DNA of 64,000 bases from assembly GCA_024232355.1 (NCBI GenBank), contig JAAEPW010000416.1:23374-87373 (forward strand). Direction: 5' to 3'. This DNA is from Chloroflexota bacterium. Its GTDB lineage: Bacteria > Chloroflexota > Anaerolineae > B4-G1. Each line of letters opens with the position of its first letter. Position 1 is the first letter of the stretch. Below are positions 45,942-53,656 of the stretch, piece by piece. The translations under genes were made by a program, and so were the position numbers. Below the pieces are notes generated by a model. The model had not been told where the DNA came from. It ran no database searches and saw nothing but the letters and a program-made list of their open reading frames with translations.

Positions 45942-46522
45942 TGGGCGACGAGGTGTTGCGGATTCATCATTTTCTCCCGTTCAGCCACGCCAACGGGCCG
46001 GGCGGGCGGGCGGTGGTCTGGGTGCAAGGGTGTACCCTGGGGTGCCTCGGTTGTTTTAACCCAGAGACGCATTCGTTAGAGGGTGGGGAAGATGTCTCTA
46101 TTCCAGACTTGTTCGACCGCATCGTCGCGCTTGGAGACACTATCGAAGGCATCACGGTCAGCGGCGGCGAACCGCTCCAGCAGAGACCGTCGTTGCTGGC
46201 TCTGCTAAGACGGGTGCGGCGAGAAACTGCACTGTCGGTCTTGATTTTCACTGGCTATACGTGGGAAGAAATTCAACAGATGCCTGATGTTGAACTGCTG
46301 CTGAAATGTATCGATGTGCTCATCGCGGGCCGCTACGACGCAGCCCAACGCTTTGCGCCCGAAAACAAAAAACAACTCCTTCGCAGTTCAACTAATCAGA
46401 CCACGCACACACTCACCGACCGTTACACGCTGGTCGACTTGTGCTCCGTTCCACCCGCCGAGATCATCATCACGGCAGAAGGCAAGGTGGCGGTGAGCGG
46501 GGTTGATCCGCTCCGTTGGTGA
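45941..46522 (+). CDS. Radical-SAM activase-like protein (NrdG/PflA type, single 4Fe-4S)
   Basis: 193 residues. The cluster motif is C31-x3-C35-x2-C38 in QGCTLGCLGC, followed by the GGEP motif in VSGGEPLQQRP that binds S-adenosylmethionine. This is the size and pattern of activating enzymes that put a glycyl radical on a partner, or of related small radical-SAM proteins. No glycyl-radical enzyme gene is present in the window. GTG start overlaps the DUF2997 stop by one base. It closes the chaperone operon; the next gene is convergent. Confidence 0.85.
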   Translation: MGDEVLRIHHFLPFSHANGPGGRAVVWVQGCTLGCLGCFNPETHSLEGGEDVSIPDLFDRIVALGDTIEGITVSGGEPLQQRPSLLALLRRVRRETALSVLIFTGYTWEEIQQMPDVELLLKCIDVLIAGRYDAAQRFAPENKKQLLRSSTNQTTHTLTDRYTLVDLCSVPPAEIIITAEGKVAVSGVDPLRW

Positions 46523-46529
46523 GCGCCGG

Positions 46530-46979
46530 TCAGCGAACCTGGCAGAAATATTGCATTTCCGCGGTGGAGCCGGGGCGGTAGACGTAGACGAGACCGGTAA
46601 ATCCGTGCCCGCCGACAAACTGGTTAACGAGTCCCTTGGCTTGGTCGATCTGGTACAATTGCCGGACAATTTGTTCCCCAGTATCCGGGGCAATCACAGA
46701 GATCGAGACCGATGGCCCCTCGAATTGGTCACCCGAATAATGGGCGCTGAACTCTAACTCGTCAAAAGTGGCAACCTCAAGGCCACCGTTCGGTGTGAGT
46801 GCGACTAGCGACCCCTCACTCAAACTTGCGCCAGTCGAGGCGCGATAGAATACTTGGCAGTCTATGTTGCTTGGGGCTGTTGATTGTTGATTGGCTTGTT
46901 TGGATGGCGTCCTGCAACTCGTTGCTACCAGCAAAATGCAGATGACGAGTCCCAGTAGGTTCAATTGCTTTGTGTACAT
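46530..46979 (-). CDS. Small lipoprotein of unknown function
   Basis: 149 residues. ATG 46979 follows AAAGGAAG and gives a signal ending VATSC, a lipobox. The mature part has a pair of cysteines (IDCQVFY and MQYFCQVR) and several beta-strand-like stretches. No family recognised. It converges with the radical-SAM gene, seven bases apart. Confidence 0.7.
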   Translation of the reverse strand: MYTKQLNLLGLVICILLVATSCRTPSKQANQQSTAPSNIDCQVFYRASTGASLSEGSLVALTPNGGLEVATFDELEFSAHYSGDQFEGPSVSISVIAPDTGEQIVRQLYQIDQAKGLVNQFVGGHGFTGLVYVYRPGSTAEMQYFCQVR

Positions 46980-47081
46980 TTTGTTCTTCCTTTGAATACT
47001 CACTCCAGAATCGTCAGTTCCATGCAACGATGGTGGATAGAATTGCGTTCGCCTTGCACCCACTTGCCTCTTCTATTTGTA

Positions 47082-48137
47082 TCACCAACCATTTTCATGA
47101 TATAGAGCTTGGATCTCGGATTCGGAGAGAGCGTAGGAATAGATACGGATGTCGTCAAGCTGACCGCTCAACATATAGCGCAAAATTCTCGATGGAGCCC
47201 CAAACCTCATATTCTTTGGTGGGTGTTCCCCATTCGAGAATGTACCGACACAACTATCAGTGACTGTCAATTGCCCATCAACGTAAAGCTCCACTTGATT
47301 GGGATCAGCCGCTCCGTTCCAAACACCTACAACGTGATGCCATTGTCCCATTGCAGTTTCGGCAATGGCGCTCGCCCAGAAACTTGTTGTCTCATCTTGA
47401 ACAACAAATCGTATCGCACCATTTGGATAACTGTGACCGCAAGGTTCACCGGAAGAGCCTGTTATGAGAAAGGCCAGCCCTTGCGAAACCCCGGTCTCGC
47501 CCCCATTGCTGATCAAGTACTGGTTTCGAGATGGTACGTTGTCGCCCTTGAACCAAAAGGATACGGCAAAAGGAGGCTTGTACCGGATAGGGCTACCAAA
47601 TTGAATATACCCCTCTGTTCCAAAGCTGTATGCACTGTGCTTGTTCCCGAATCTGTCTGCTGTCAACATCACATTGTGCGCTGTCCCGTGATTTGTGTTC
47701 CCGCTCTCATCATTGGCGTTACCATTGAACGGGTAGTAGGCAACGAGACCACCGTTGTCATCAGAAGGCAGCGCAGGAGTAGGAGACACAACGATAGGAG
47801 TCGTTGCTACGTTTGATGACAAGTGAACGTCTGCCACAGGTGTTCTCCCTGCTGTCACAGCAACTCTGGCGCTTGTGGCTATGTAATCAGATTTGAATGC
47901 GTTGACCGTATAGTCACCGGGAGGTACATTGAGGATAGTATAATTCCCCTGCGCGTCGGTAGTGACTGAGCTAGTCGGTGGATCCGTATTGACGTTTGCG
48001 AATGGTATTGGAGACCCATCGCTTGAATCAATTACCTTTCCAGTTATCTCTCCTGTAATTGGTGCAGTTGGGGTTATTCCTGGCACACATGCTGTTAGGA
48101 ACAGTGATAAAAGTAGGACAAAAGTTAATTGCTTCAT
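47082..48137 (-). CDS. Lipoprotein with carboxypeptidase-regulatory-like and LamG (concanavalin-like) domains
   Basis: 351 residues. The signal ends LTAC at residue 17. Residues about 28-105 are a CarboxypepD_reg-like beta sandwich (ITGKVIDSSDGSPIPFANVN, YTILNVPPGDYTV). Residues about 130-345 are a LamG/jelly-roll domain starting LVAYYPFNGNANDESGN and ending LDDIRIYSYALSESEIQALY. LamG domains bind glycans or proteins, so a surface adhesion or polysaccharide-binding role is likely. No catalytic residues seen. Confidence 0.85.
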   Translation of the reverse strand: MKQLTFVLLLSLFLTACVPGITPTAPITGEITGKVIDSSDGSPIPFANVNTDPPTSSVTTDAQGNYTILNVPPGDYTVNAFKSDYIATSARVAVTAGRTPVADVHLSSNVATTPIVVSPTPALPSDDNGGLVAYYPFNGNANDESGNTNHGTAHNVMLTADRFGNKHSAYSFGTEGYIQFGSPIRYKPPFAVSFWFKGDNVPSRNQYLISNGGETGVSQGLAFLITGSSGEPCGHSYPNGAIRFVVQDETTSFWASAIAETAMGQWHHVVGVWNGAADPNQVELYVDGQLTVTDSCVGTFSNGEHPPKNMRFGAPSRILRYMLSGQLDDIRIYSYALSESEIQALYHENGW

Positions 48138-48272
48138 CTTTTTCCTCGTACTTTTAAGCTAGCACCTTGTTTGGTATATACGACGGCAAACACACTTTTT
48201 CTCGCTCGATAGGTGAGCGCAAAGACCAGATGACTCAATTGCATTGTGGTGCAGTTTGCATCGACGTTTTCT

Positions 48273-49124
48273 TTATTCTGACCGAGCCAGCGCTGCCAAC
48301 ACCTCGTCGAGGGATGGTGTCGATGAGGCATCCTTGAAATGGGTGATGCGGTGATAGATATCGCCAGCAGCGGCGTGGAAATCGCCGGGCAATCCGGCCT
48401 CGGCAAAGGTTGACGATATCTCGTCCATTTCACCCGCAAAGCGCCACGCCTTGGCAGTGACGCGCCGGGCCCTTTGGGTCGCTTGCTCGGCAAAGTCTGA
48501 ACCGCCCCGCGACCATTGGTGCTCCAGATCCTCTCGCACACCCAGCGTCTCTGCGGTGGCAAGTATTGCGCATAGTAGTGCAGTGCTCCCCTTGGTGTAG
48601 GCGGCAAAGCACATCTTGAGCGCCGACGCCTTTCCGATTTCCTCGCCAATCACGCTGGTCTCCAATGGTCCGGCTGAGAAACAAGAGGCCGTCACATGGG
48701 CACTCTGATCGGGACCGGAAAGATAGAGCCACGTGCGCTCCGGTTCCCAGGCCGGCCCGCCGACGATGCCGCCATCGACGAACGTTGCGCCAGCTTGGGT
48801 CACCGTTTGCCCGATGCGGATCGCCCGTTGCGGCGAGATCGCGTTGGCGTCGAGGTAGAGGCCCGCAAAGCTGTGATCCAGAACCTGGCTTGCCACGTCT
48901 TGAGCCGCGTGGGGTGGGCACACCGAGACAATGATCGAGCAGGTTTCGCATAGCTGTGCCAAGGTGTGGGCGTCGTGGATGTTGAATTTTTCGGCCCGTT
49001 CGCGAGTTTGCGCGCTGCGCCCCTCGGAGGCCCAGTAGACGTCGTGCCCACTGTTCTGCGCCGACGCGGCGAGGGATATTCCCATCAGTCCGGGATGTAA
49101 GATGCCTATTCTGTGTTTTGTCAT
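48273..49124 (-). CDS. 6-phosphogluconate dehydrogenase-like NAD(P)-binding protein with DUF1932 domain
   Basis: 283 residues. The N-terminal Rossmann fold begins IGILHPGLMGISLAASAQNS, where the usual G-x-G-x-x-G reads H-P-G-L-M-G. VDGGIVGGPAW matches the substrate region, and the C-terminal half (about 190-260) is DUF1932-like with K171 in KMCFAAYTKG in the position of the catalytic lysine. Probable beta-hydroxyacid dehydrogenase; substrate unknown. A -10-like TATAAT lies upstream (reverse strand, 49165-49160) without a good -35. Confidence 0.82.
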   Translation of the reverse strand: MTKHRIGILHPGLMGISLAASAQNSGHDVYWASEGRSAQTRERAEKFNIHDAHTLAQLCETCSIIVSVCPPHAAQDVASQVLDHSFAGLYLDANAISPQRAIRIGQTVTQAGATFVDGGIVGGPAWEPERTWLYLSGPDQSAHVTASCFSAGPLETSVIGEEIGKASALKMCFAAYTKGSTALLCAILATAETLGVREDLEHQWSRGGSDFAEQATQRARRVTAKAWRFAGEMDEISSTFAEAGLPGDFHAAAGDIYHRITHFKDASSTPSLDEVLAALARSE

Positions 49125-49191
49125 ATTTTGGTTTCCTTTCGGCTCTTGGCCGATTCAACATTATACTGATATCGTGGTCGCGAAAACAGCC

Positions 49192-49614
49192 CTATAGATG
49201 AAAGTCGGCCGCAGTCTGTAGGGCGTCTTCAGGCAAACCACGAAATTCACCGGATGGAAAAACTGACAACTCGTATTTGTTATGCGCATAGCTATAGAAC
49301 GCCAATCCCCAGCTATCCTCATCTCCAAAGTAGCGCAATCGAAAGAGATGGGTAGGCGTATTGCGCAAGCACTCCAGATACTCTTCGCGGCTTTCTGGCC
49401 AATCTGGCGGTGGCCAGTCTGGGCCAGGTAGTTTTGGTTCCGTGTAGGCATCCACGTAACAAAACTGACTGCGGAAGCGAATATCAAGCCGGGTGTAGCG
49501 TCCGGCAAGATGAGTTTCCGCGTAACGTTGGATGCGTTCTTTGGTGCGGTGTTTGACGGCCTCTTTGATCTTGACGCCGCCACTATCGGGGTCGAATACC
49601 CATTGACCTGGCAT
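49192..49614 (-). CDS. Conserved hypothetical protein
   Basis: 140 residues, soluble, rich in aromatic residues (FRSQFCYVDAYTEP, LFRLRYFGDEDSWGLAFYSY). It starts MPGQWVFDPDSGGVKI after AAAGGAG. No domain recognised and no catalytic pattern. It lies alone between the dehydrogenase and cysteine synthase. Confidence 0.7.
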   Translation of the reverse strand: MPGQWVFDPDSGGVKIKEAVKHRTKERIQRYAETHLAGRYTRLDIRFRSQFCYVDAYTEPKLPGPDWPPPDWPESREEYLECLRNTPTHLFRLRYFGDEDSWGLAFYSYAHNKYELSVFPSGEFRGLPEDALQTAADFHL

Positions 49615-49683
49615 TTGGTTACACTCCTTTCACATTGAATGAATTTTTGAGTGGTTTCCATCGTGGCATGATTGCTCAAATGA

Positions 49684-50598
49684 TTATGAGAATAACCCTT
49701 TCACACTCAGATACCTCTGGCCGGTATCGGCAAAAATGCACACGATCACCTTGCCAACGTTCTCTGGCCGCTTGGCGATCTCGATCGCTGCGTGCGCCGC
49801 TGCTCCAGATGAGATACCCACCAGCAATCCTTCCTGACGCGCGATCCGGCGGCACGCCTTAAAAGCCTGGGACTCGTTCACCAAAAAGATCTCGTCAATG
49901 ATTTCGCGGTCCAGCGTTTCGGGCACAAAGCCCGGTGCTGTGCCCATCAAGCGGTGTGGGCGAAAGATTCCTTGCGAGATGTACGGAGCCTCCTCCGGCT
50001 CTATGGCGACCAGTTGCACGCCTGGTTTCATCTCTTTCAGATAGCGCCCTGCGCCGCAGATCGTGCCGCCGGTCCCTAATCCCGCCACCAGGATGTCTAT
50101 CTGGCCCTCGGTGTCCTGCCAGATTTCCGGGCCGGTGCTCTGATAGTGCGCCTTGGGGTTGGATGGGTTGACGTGCTGGCCGACGTAAAAGTAATCTGGG
50201 TGTTCGGCCAGAATTTCTTTGAGCTTTTGCCGTGCTCCTTTGGTGCCCTGCGCGGCGGGTGTCAGAATCAGTTCCGCACCGAAAGCTTTTAATACTTGCC
50301 TGCGCTCCACACTCTGAATCTCTGACATCACCAGGATAGCTTTGTAACCCTTGATGGCGGCGATATACGCGACCGCCATACCCGTGTTGCCGCTGGTGGC
50401 TTCGACCAGCGTGCTGCCGGGTTTCAAAAGCCCCTCTCGCTCAGCATCCTCGATGATTTGCAGCACCGGTCGATCTTTGACGCTCATTGGGTTCGCCCAT
50501 TCGCACTTGGCGTAGACTTGGCAATCTGGGGCCAGTCGCTCTAGCCGCAGCAGTGGCGTTTTGCCGATCATCTCGGCGACGTTACGATAGTATTTCAT
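49684..50598 (-). CDS. Cysteine synthase / PLP-dependent beta-replacing enzyme
   Basis: Forms cysteine from O-acetylserine (or a related donor) and sulfide. The PLP lysine is K41 in PMSVKDRP. EATSGNTGMAVAYIAA binds the substrate carboxylate, GTGGTICGAGRYLKE the phosphate, and VGISSGAAAHAA holds the pyridine-nitrogen serine. 304 residues from ATG 50598; an upstream TTG is less likely. CysK and CysM types cannot be separated safely: the usual NPGGSVKDR reads NPMSVKDR, one residue shorter. Confidence 0.9.
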   Translation of the reverse strand: MKYYRNVAEMIGKTPLLRLERLAPDCQVYAKCEWANPMSVKDRPVLQIIEDAEREGLLKPGSTLVEATSGNTGMAVAYIAAIKGYKAILVMSEIQSVERRQVLKAFGAELILTPAAQGTKGARQKLKEILAEHPDYFYVGQHVNPSNPKAHYQSTGPEIWQDTEGQIDILVAGLGTGGTICGAGRYLKEMKPGVQLVAIEPEEAPYISQGIFRPHRLMGTAPGFVPETLDREIIDEIFLVNESQAFKACRRIARQEGLLVGISSGAAAHAAIEIAKRPENVGKVIVCIFADTGQRYLSVKGLFS

Positions 50599-50658
50599 TG
50601 AGCTTGCTCCCAAAATAGCAGGTCGGATTAGGCGATCTCTGCCCGTTATCCGATCTTA

Positions 50659-50681
50659 AGGGCGGGTAGCAAACCCGCCCT
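50659..50681. repeat. GGGCGGGT hairpin repeat
   Basis: AGGGCGGGT (50659-50667) is perfectly inverted as ACCCGCCCT (50673-50681) around AGCAA, between the DUF2284 stop and the cysteine synthase start. No T-run on either strand. Its sequence resembles short GGGCGGGTTTGC-type repeats common in intergenic DNA. Confidence 0.5.
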
Positions 50682-50685
50682 ACGT

Positions 50686-51228
50686 TTATTCGATCATCAG
50701 AAAAGCATAGCGGTTCATCGGCTGCGAATAGTCTGAAAGGACCTCGATGGGGAAATTGTACTGCCGGACGGTGGAAAAGACGTCCACGGCCATTGCTTCT
50801 GATGTTGGGCGCGCGGACCTTGGACTTTTGCATTCCTCCCTTGTGCCAGAGCAGTCGGCACAAATGTAGCAGGTATCCATATACAACAAGAACGCCTTTT
50901 GGTAACCAGAGATAAAGACTTCTCTCTCCAATTTTAAAAGCGCATGGTTGGTCTGTTTCGTCCACGCGTGACGATTTTCCGGCTGATCCACCACTTTTTC
51001 AAAGCGGAATATCACCCCAGTGCTGTATTCGTCAAAGAACTGTTGGCATTCTGAAACAGACGGGACGTTCGGGGGACATGTCGCGTTCTTGCCGTACTCG
51101 CCGCAGCCAAACATGCATTTCATCCGCACCCACTGGGCGACGATGATATCTTCTGCTTTGATCCATTGGTAATCGGTGTACGTGTGTTTTTCGAATAGTG
51201 CGTTCAGTTTTTCTCGTTCACTCGTCAT
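50686..51228 (-). CDS. DUF2284 predicted metal-binding protein
   Basis: 180 residues. The family's cysteine clusters are present: CMFGCGEYGKNATCPPN (about residues 38-54) and CYICADCSGTREECKSP (about 117-133), with RPTSEAM following. These could hold iron-sulfur clusters or zinc. Function unknown. ATG 51228 overlaps the GrpB stop by one base (TAATG), indicating coupling; the long upstream extension lies inside GrpB and was rejected. Confidence 0.88.
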   Translation of the reverse strand: MTSEREKLNALFEKHTYTDYQWIKAEDIIVAQWVRMKCMFGCGEYGKNATCPPNVPSVSECQQFFDEYSTGVIFRFEKVVDQPENRHAWTKQTNHALLKLEREVFISGYQKAFLLYMDTCYICADCSGTREECKSPRSARPTSEAMAVDVFSTVRQYNFPIEVLSDYSQPMNRYAFLMIE

Positions 51229-51758
51229 TATATTTTTCTCCTTTCTGATCTTGCCGATTGCAAGACGCGTTCGATGAGCAAAGCCTTTCCGTCCAGATAT
51301 GCCGGGCGGTCGGTTGGAAATTGTTGCGCCAGTTTCAGTTTGAGTTCTGCGTACTCTTGCGCAATCTTTGGGTGCTGAATCATATAGTCCCGAAAGAGTA
51401 CCACGTTCTCCCAATTTTGGCTGTGGATCTCGTTCACGTGTACGTGATGGGTCCGGGGGTCTCCTTGCACAAAGAGATGCCTGCGCGGCACGCCGTTTTC
51501 GCCCCTATATTCGTATCCCAATTGCACCACCGGTTCGATACAGACCACAGCTTTTTCAAAGCTCTGAACTGCTATGCTGATGTCCAAGATAGGTTTGGCG
51601 ACCATTCCTGGGATAGAGGTGCTGCCCACGTGTTGAATATCCAGCACGTAATCGCCGATGACGGCCTGCAAGCGGGCTTTTTCTTGTTCAAAGAGCCGCT
51701 TCCATTCGGCGGTGTAAGGGGTGAGCTTGACGACGCCTCTCTCTAAACCGATCATCAT
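51228..51758 (-). CDS. GrpB family protein (UPF0157, nucleotidyltransferase-like)
   Basis: 176 residues beginning MMIGLERGVVKLTPYTAEWK. It has the family signature IQHVGSTSIPGMVAKPILDI, where the G-S and D-x-x are nucleotidyltransferase-like, and HHVHVNEIHSQNWENVVLFR. Biochemical role not established. It is preceded by AAGAGA and lies 11 bases after the D-threonine-aldolase-type gene, so these form one operon. Confidence 0.9.
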   Translation of the reverse strand: MMIGLERGVVKLTPYTAEWKRLFEQEKARLQAVIGDYVLDIQHVGSTSIPGMVAKPILDISIAVQSFEKAVVCIEPVVQLGYEYRGENGVPRRHLFVQGDPRTHHVHVNEIHSQNWENVVLFRDYMIQHPKIAQEYAELKLKLAQQFPTDRPAYLDGKALLIERVLQSARSERRKI

Positions 51759-51769
51759 TTCTCTTGTCG

Positions 51770-52831
51770 CTATTGCAACATCCCCCGCGCCGCGACATCC
51801 CAAGTTGTTTCGACTTGGGCTTGTCTGACGGCCAAAATTTGATTGAACAAGTTGCTGACGACGCAGCAGTGGTTGGGGATCACGGTCACCCGCTCGCCAA
51901 TCTCTGGTTTGCGCGAACATTTGGAGAAATCGACGTGCCCGTGCTCTTCCGACATGCTGTAGAAATGGGCGTTCGGGTATTCCAGGATGAGGCCGTGTCC
52001 CTCTAGTCCCAAAAGGTCCGAGGAAAAGGTCTTGCTGCCGCCATCCAGAATGCCGCGTTCGACGGTGGGGCGGCTGACGACGGTCGTGATGACGCGGAAG
52101 GCGACGTCATCCAAGGACATTGCCCCGGATTTCATTGTCGCCCGATCCCCATAAACGTACGTGCCGGCGCGGTATTCGGTGACCTCTGAGCGGGTGTGGA
52201 CTTGCCACATACCGGGAGTGCCGCCATAGCTGACGCGCTCTATCGTAATCCCGTCCGTTTTCAACAATGCCCGGGTCTGGTTCACAAAATGGTCGCTTTG
52301 GGCATTATTCGGATGCGTCATCAGGCCGTCAAAGCGCAGGCCGAGGGATTGGGCAATGATGCGCGCCAGTTCGGCGGCCTCTTGCGGCGACTGGACGCCG
52401 CAGCGCCCCATACCCGTGTCGAATTCCACCAACACCGGCAATGGATCGTGCCGATCCGCATTCTCTTGTTGGGCTGCCTCAGCATAGCCGCGCACGGTGA
52501 ATGCCGAGTCTGCCGTGACGCTGAGCGTTACCCGGCGAGCCAGGCGCATCAGCCGCTTGAGTTTGCTTTCGCCAATGATGTTGTAGGGAATGCAGATATC
52601 CCGGACACCGGCATCGGCCATCACCTCGGCCTCACCGATCTTTTGGCAGGTGATGCCTACGGCCCCCGCTTCTATCTGCATCTGGGCGATCTCTGAGATT
52701 TTGTGGGTCTTGATGTGGGGACGGAGGGCGATACGATGATCGTCCAGGTAATGTTGCAGCTTGGTGATGTTTGCCTCTAGCCGATCCAGATCGACGATGG
52801 CGACGGGTGTTTCCAGTTGCTTTGTATTCAT
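51770..52831 (-). CDS. D-threonine aldolase / D-serine dehydratase-type PLP enzyme
   Basis: 353 residues. The N-terminal alanine-racemase-like barrel contains RPHIKTHK, with K41 the probable PLP lysine, and EFDTGMGRCGV. The C-terminal domain (about 250-350) has IPNHCCVVSN, whose His and Cys match the zinc ligands of DSD1-type D-serine dehydratases and metal-dependent D-threonine aldolases. It should break down a D-3-hydroxy amino acid; which one cannot be told. ATG 52831 follows AGAGGTG. Confidence 0.88.
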   Translation of the reverse strand: MNTKQLETPVAIVDLDRLEANITKLQHYLDDHRIALRPHIKTHKISEIAQMQIEAGAVGITCQKIGEAEVMADAGVRDICIPYNIIGESKLKRLMRLARRVTLSVTADSAFTVRGYAEAAQQENADRHDPLPVLVEFDTGMGRCGVQSPQEAAELARIIAQSLGLRFDGLMTHPNNAQSDHFVNQTRALLKTDGITIERVSYGGTPGMWQVHTRSEVTEYRAGTYVYGDRATMKSGAMSLDDVAFRVITTVVSRPTVERGILDGGSKTFSSDLLGLEGHGLILEYPNAHFYSMSEEHGHVDFSKCSRKPEIGERVTVIPNHCCVVSNLFNQILAVRQAQVETTWDVAARGMLQ

Positions 52832-52874
52832 AGACACCTCTTTGCAAGTATTGATCCAAGTGAGATCGCCAATA

Positions 52875-52903
52875 ATTGTACAGTAAAACAGATATAAGAA
52901 CAA
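52875..52903 (-). promoter_or_regulatory. Promoter for the D-amino-acid enzyme-GrpB-DUF2284 operon
   Basis: On the reverse strand, TTGTTC (52903-52898), 17 bases, TACAAT (52880-52875). About 35 bases separate the expected start of transcription from ATG 52831. It diverges from the FHA gene promoter about 35 bases away. Confidence 0.65.
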
Positions 52904-52936
52904 AGGTCTGAATGTCAGCGTGAAGAAAGTGGTTAT

Positions 52937-52965
52937 TTGCCCATCAAGCCAACAAGGTGTACAAT
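52937..52965 (+). promoter_or_regulatory. Promoter for the FHA-domain gene
   Basis: TTGCCC (52937-52942), 17 bases, TACAAT (52960-52965). The leader to ATG 53063 is about 90 bases. Confidence 0.65.
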
Positions 52966-53062
52966 AGATGTAGCAATCTAGCACAACCAGTGCTTGGGGC
53001 GGGTCGGAATCCGAGGTAGCGTGTGGCACACGCTGTTTGATTGTTGTTTTAGAGAGAGACTT

Positions 53063-53647
53063 ATGACTGAATGTCAATCTTGCGGTCGCAAACATCGTCC
53101 CGGTACGTTGTTTTGCAGTGGGTGTGGCGTATACTTGGCCACCGGGGGAACTCTGCAAACCGATCCCTTGCCGGAAGAGGAATTGCCCATCACAAAGGCG
53201 AATCCCTGGGACAATGTCCCCCTAGTTGGGCCAGACGAGACATCTCCAATCCCAATACCTCCGCCAAAGGCGCACAAGCAGACGCCAGTTAAAATTCAAG
53301 ATGCTGACGCGGCACCTCTGGCCCCGCTGCGCATCCGAGTCATATCGACCGGCCGAGAGGTTCGGTTATCGTTCATTTCCGAGGCGTACATCGGGCGTCT
53401 GGATGCAGATCACGACATTTTCCCGGACTTGGACCTTACCCCGGATGCCAGGGCCGATGATGGTGTCTCCCGTCGTCACTGCAAGATCCACCGGCGAGAC
53501 TCGGTTTACTTGGTCGAGGATGTTGGCAGCGCGAATGGCACATATCTGAATGGACTGCGTCTGAACCCTCACCTGCTCCACGTGCTCAAGGATGAGGATG
53601 AACTTCAGTTGGGTCGCATCAAATTGAAAATCATCATTCACAAATAA
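53063..53647 (+). CDS. Zinc-ribbon and FHA-domain protein
   Basis: 194 residues. The N-terminal zinc ribbon has C4, C7, C18 and C21 (CQSCGRKHRPGTLFCSGC). A Pro-rich linker follows to about residue 85. The FHA domain (about 92-190) contains YIGRLD, DDGVSRRHCKI and VEDVGSANGTYLNG, the phosphothreonine-binding residues. It would recognise a phosphorylated partner of a Ser/Thr kinase; no kinase gene is in the window. No signal peptide. Convergent with the serine dehydratase gene, nine bases apart. Confidence 0.9.
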   Translation: MTECQSCGRKHRPGTLFCSGCGVYLATGGTLQTDPLPEEELPITKANPWDNVPLVGPDETSPIPIPPPKAHKQTPVKIQDADAAPLAPLRIRVISTGREVRLSFISEAYIGRLDADHDIFPDLDLTPDARADDGVSRRHCKIHRRDSVYLVEDVGSANGTYLNGLRLNPHLLHVLKDEDELQLGRIKLKIIIHK

Positions 53648-53656
53648 ATTGGTGAA

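Noticed and set aside
52981..53040. GGTCGGAATCC near 53000 as part of a tRNA
   Set aside because: No matching acceptor or anticodon stems surround it; it is the leader of the FHA gene.
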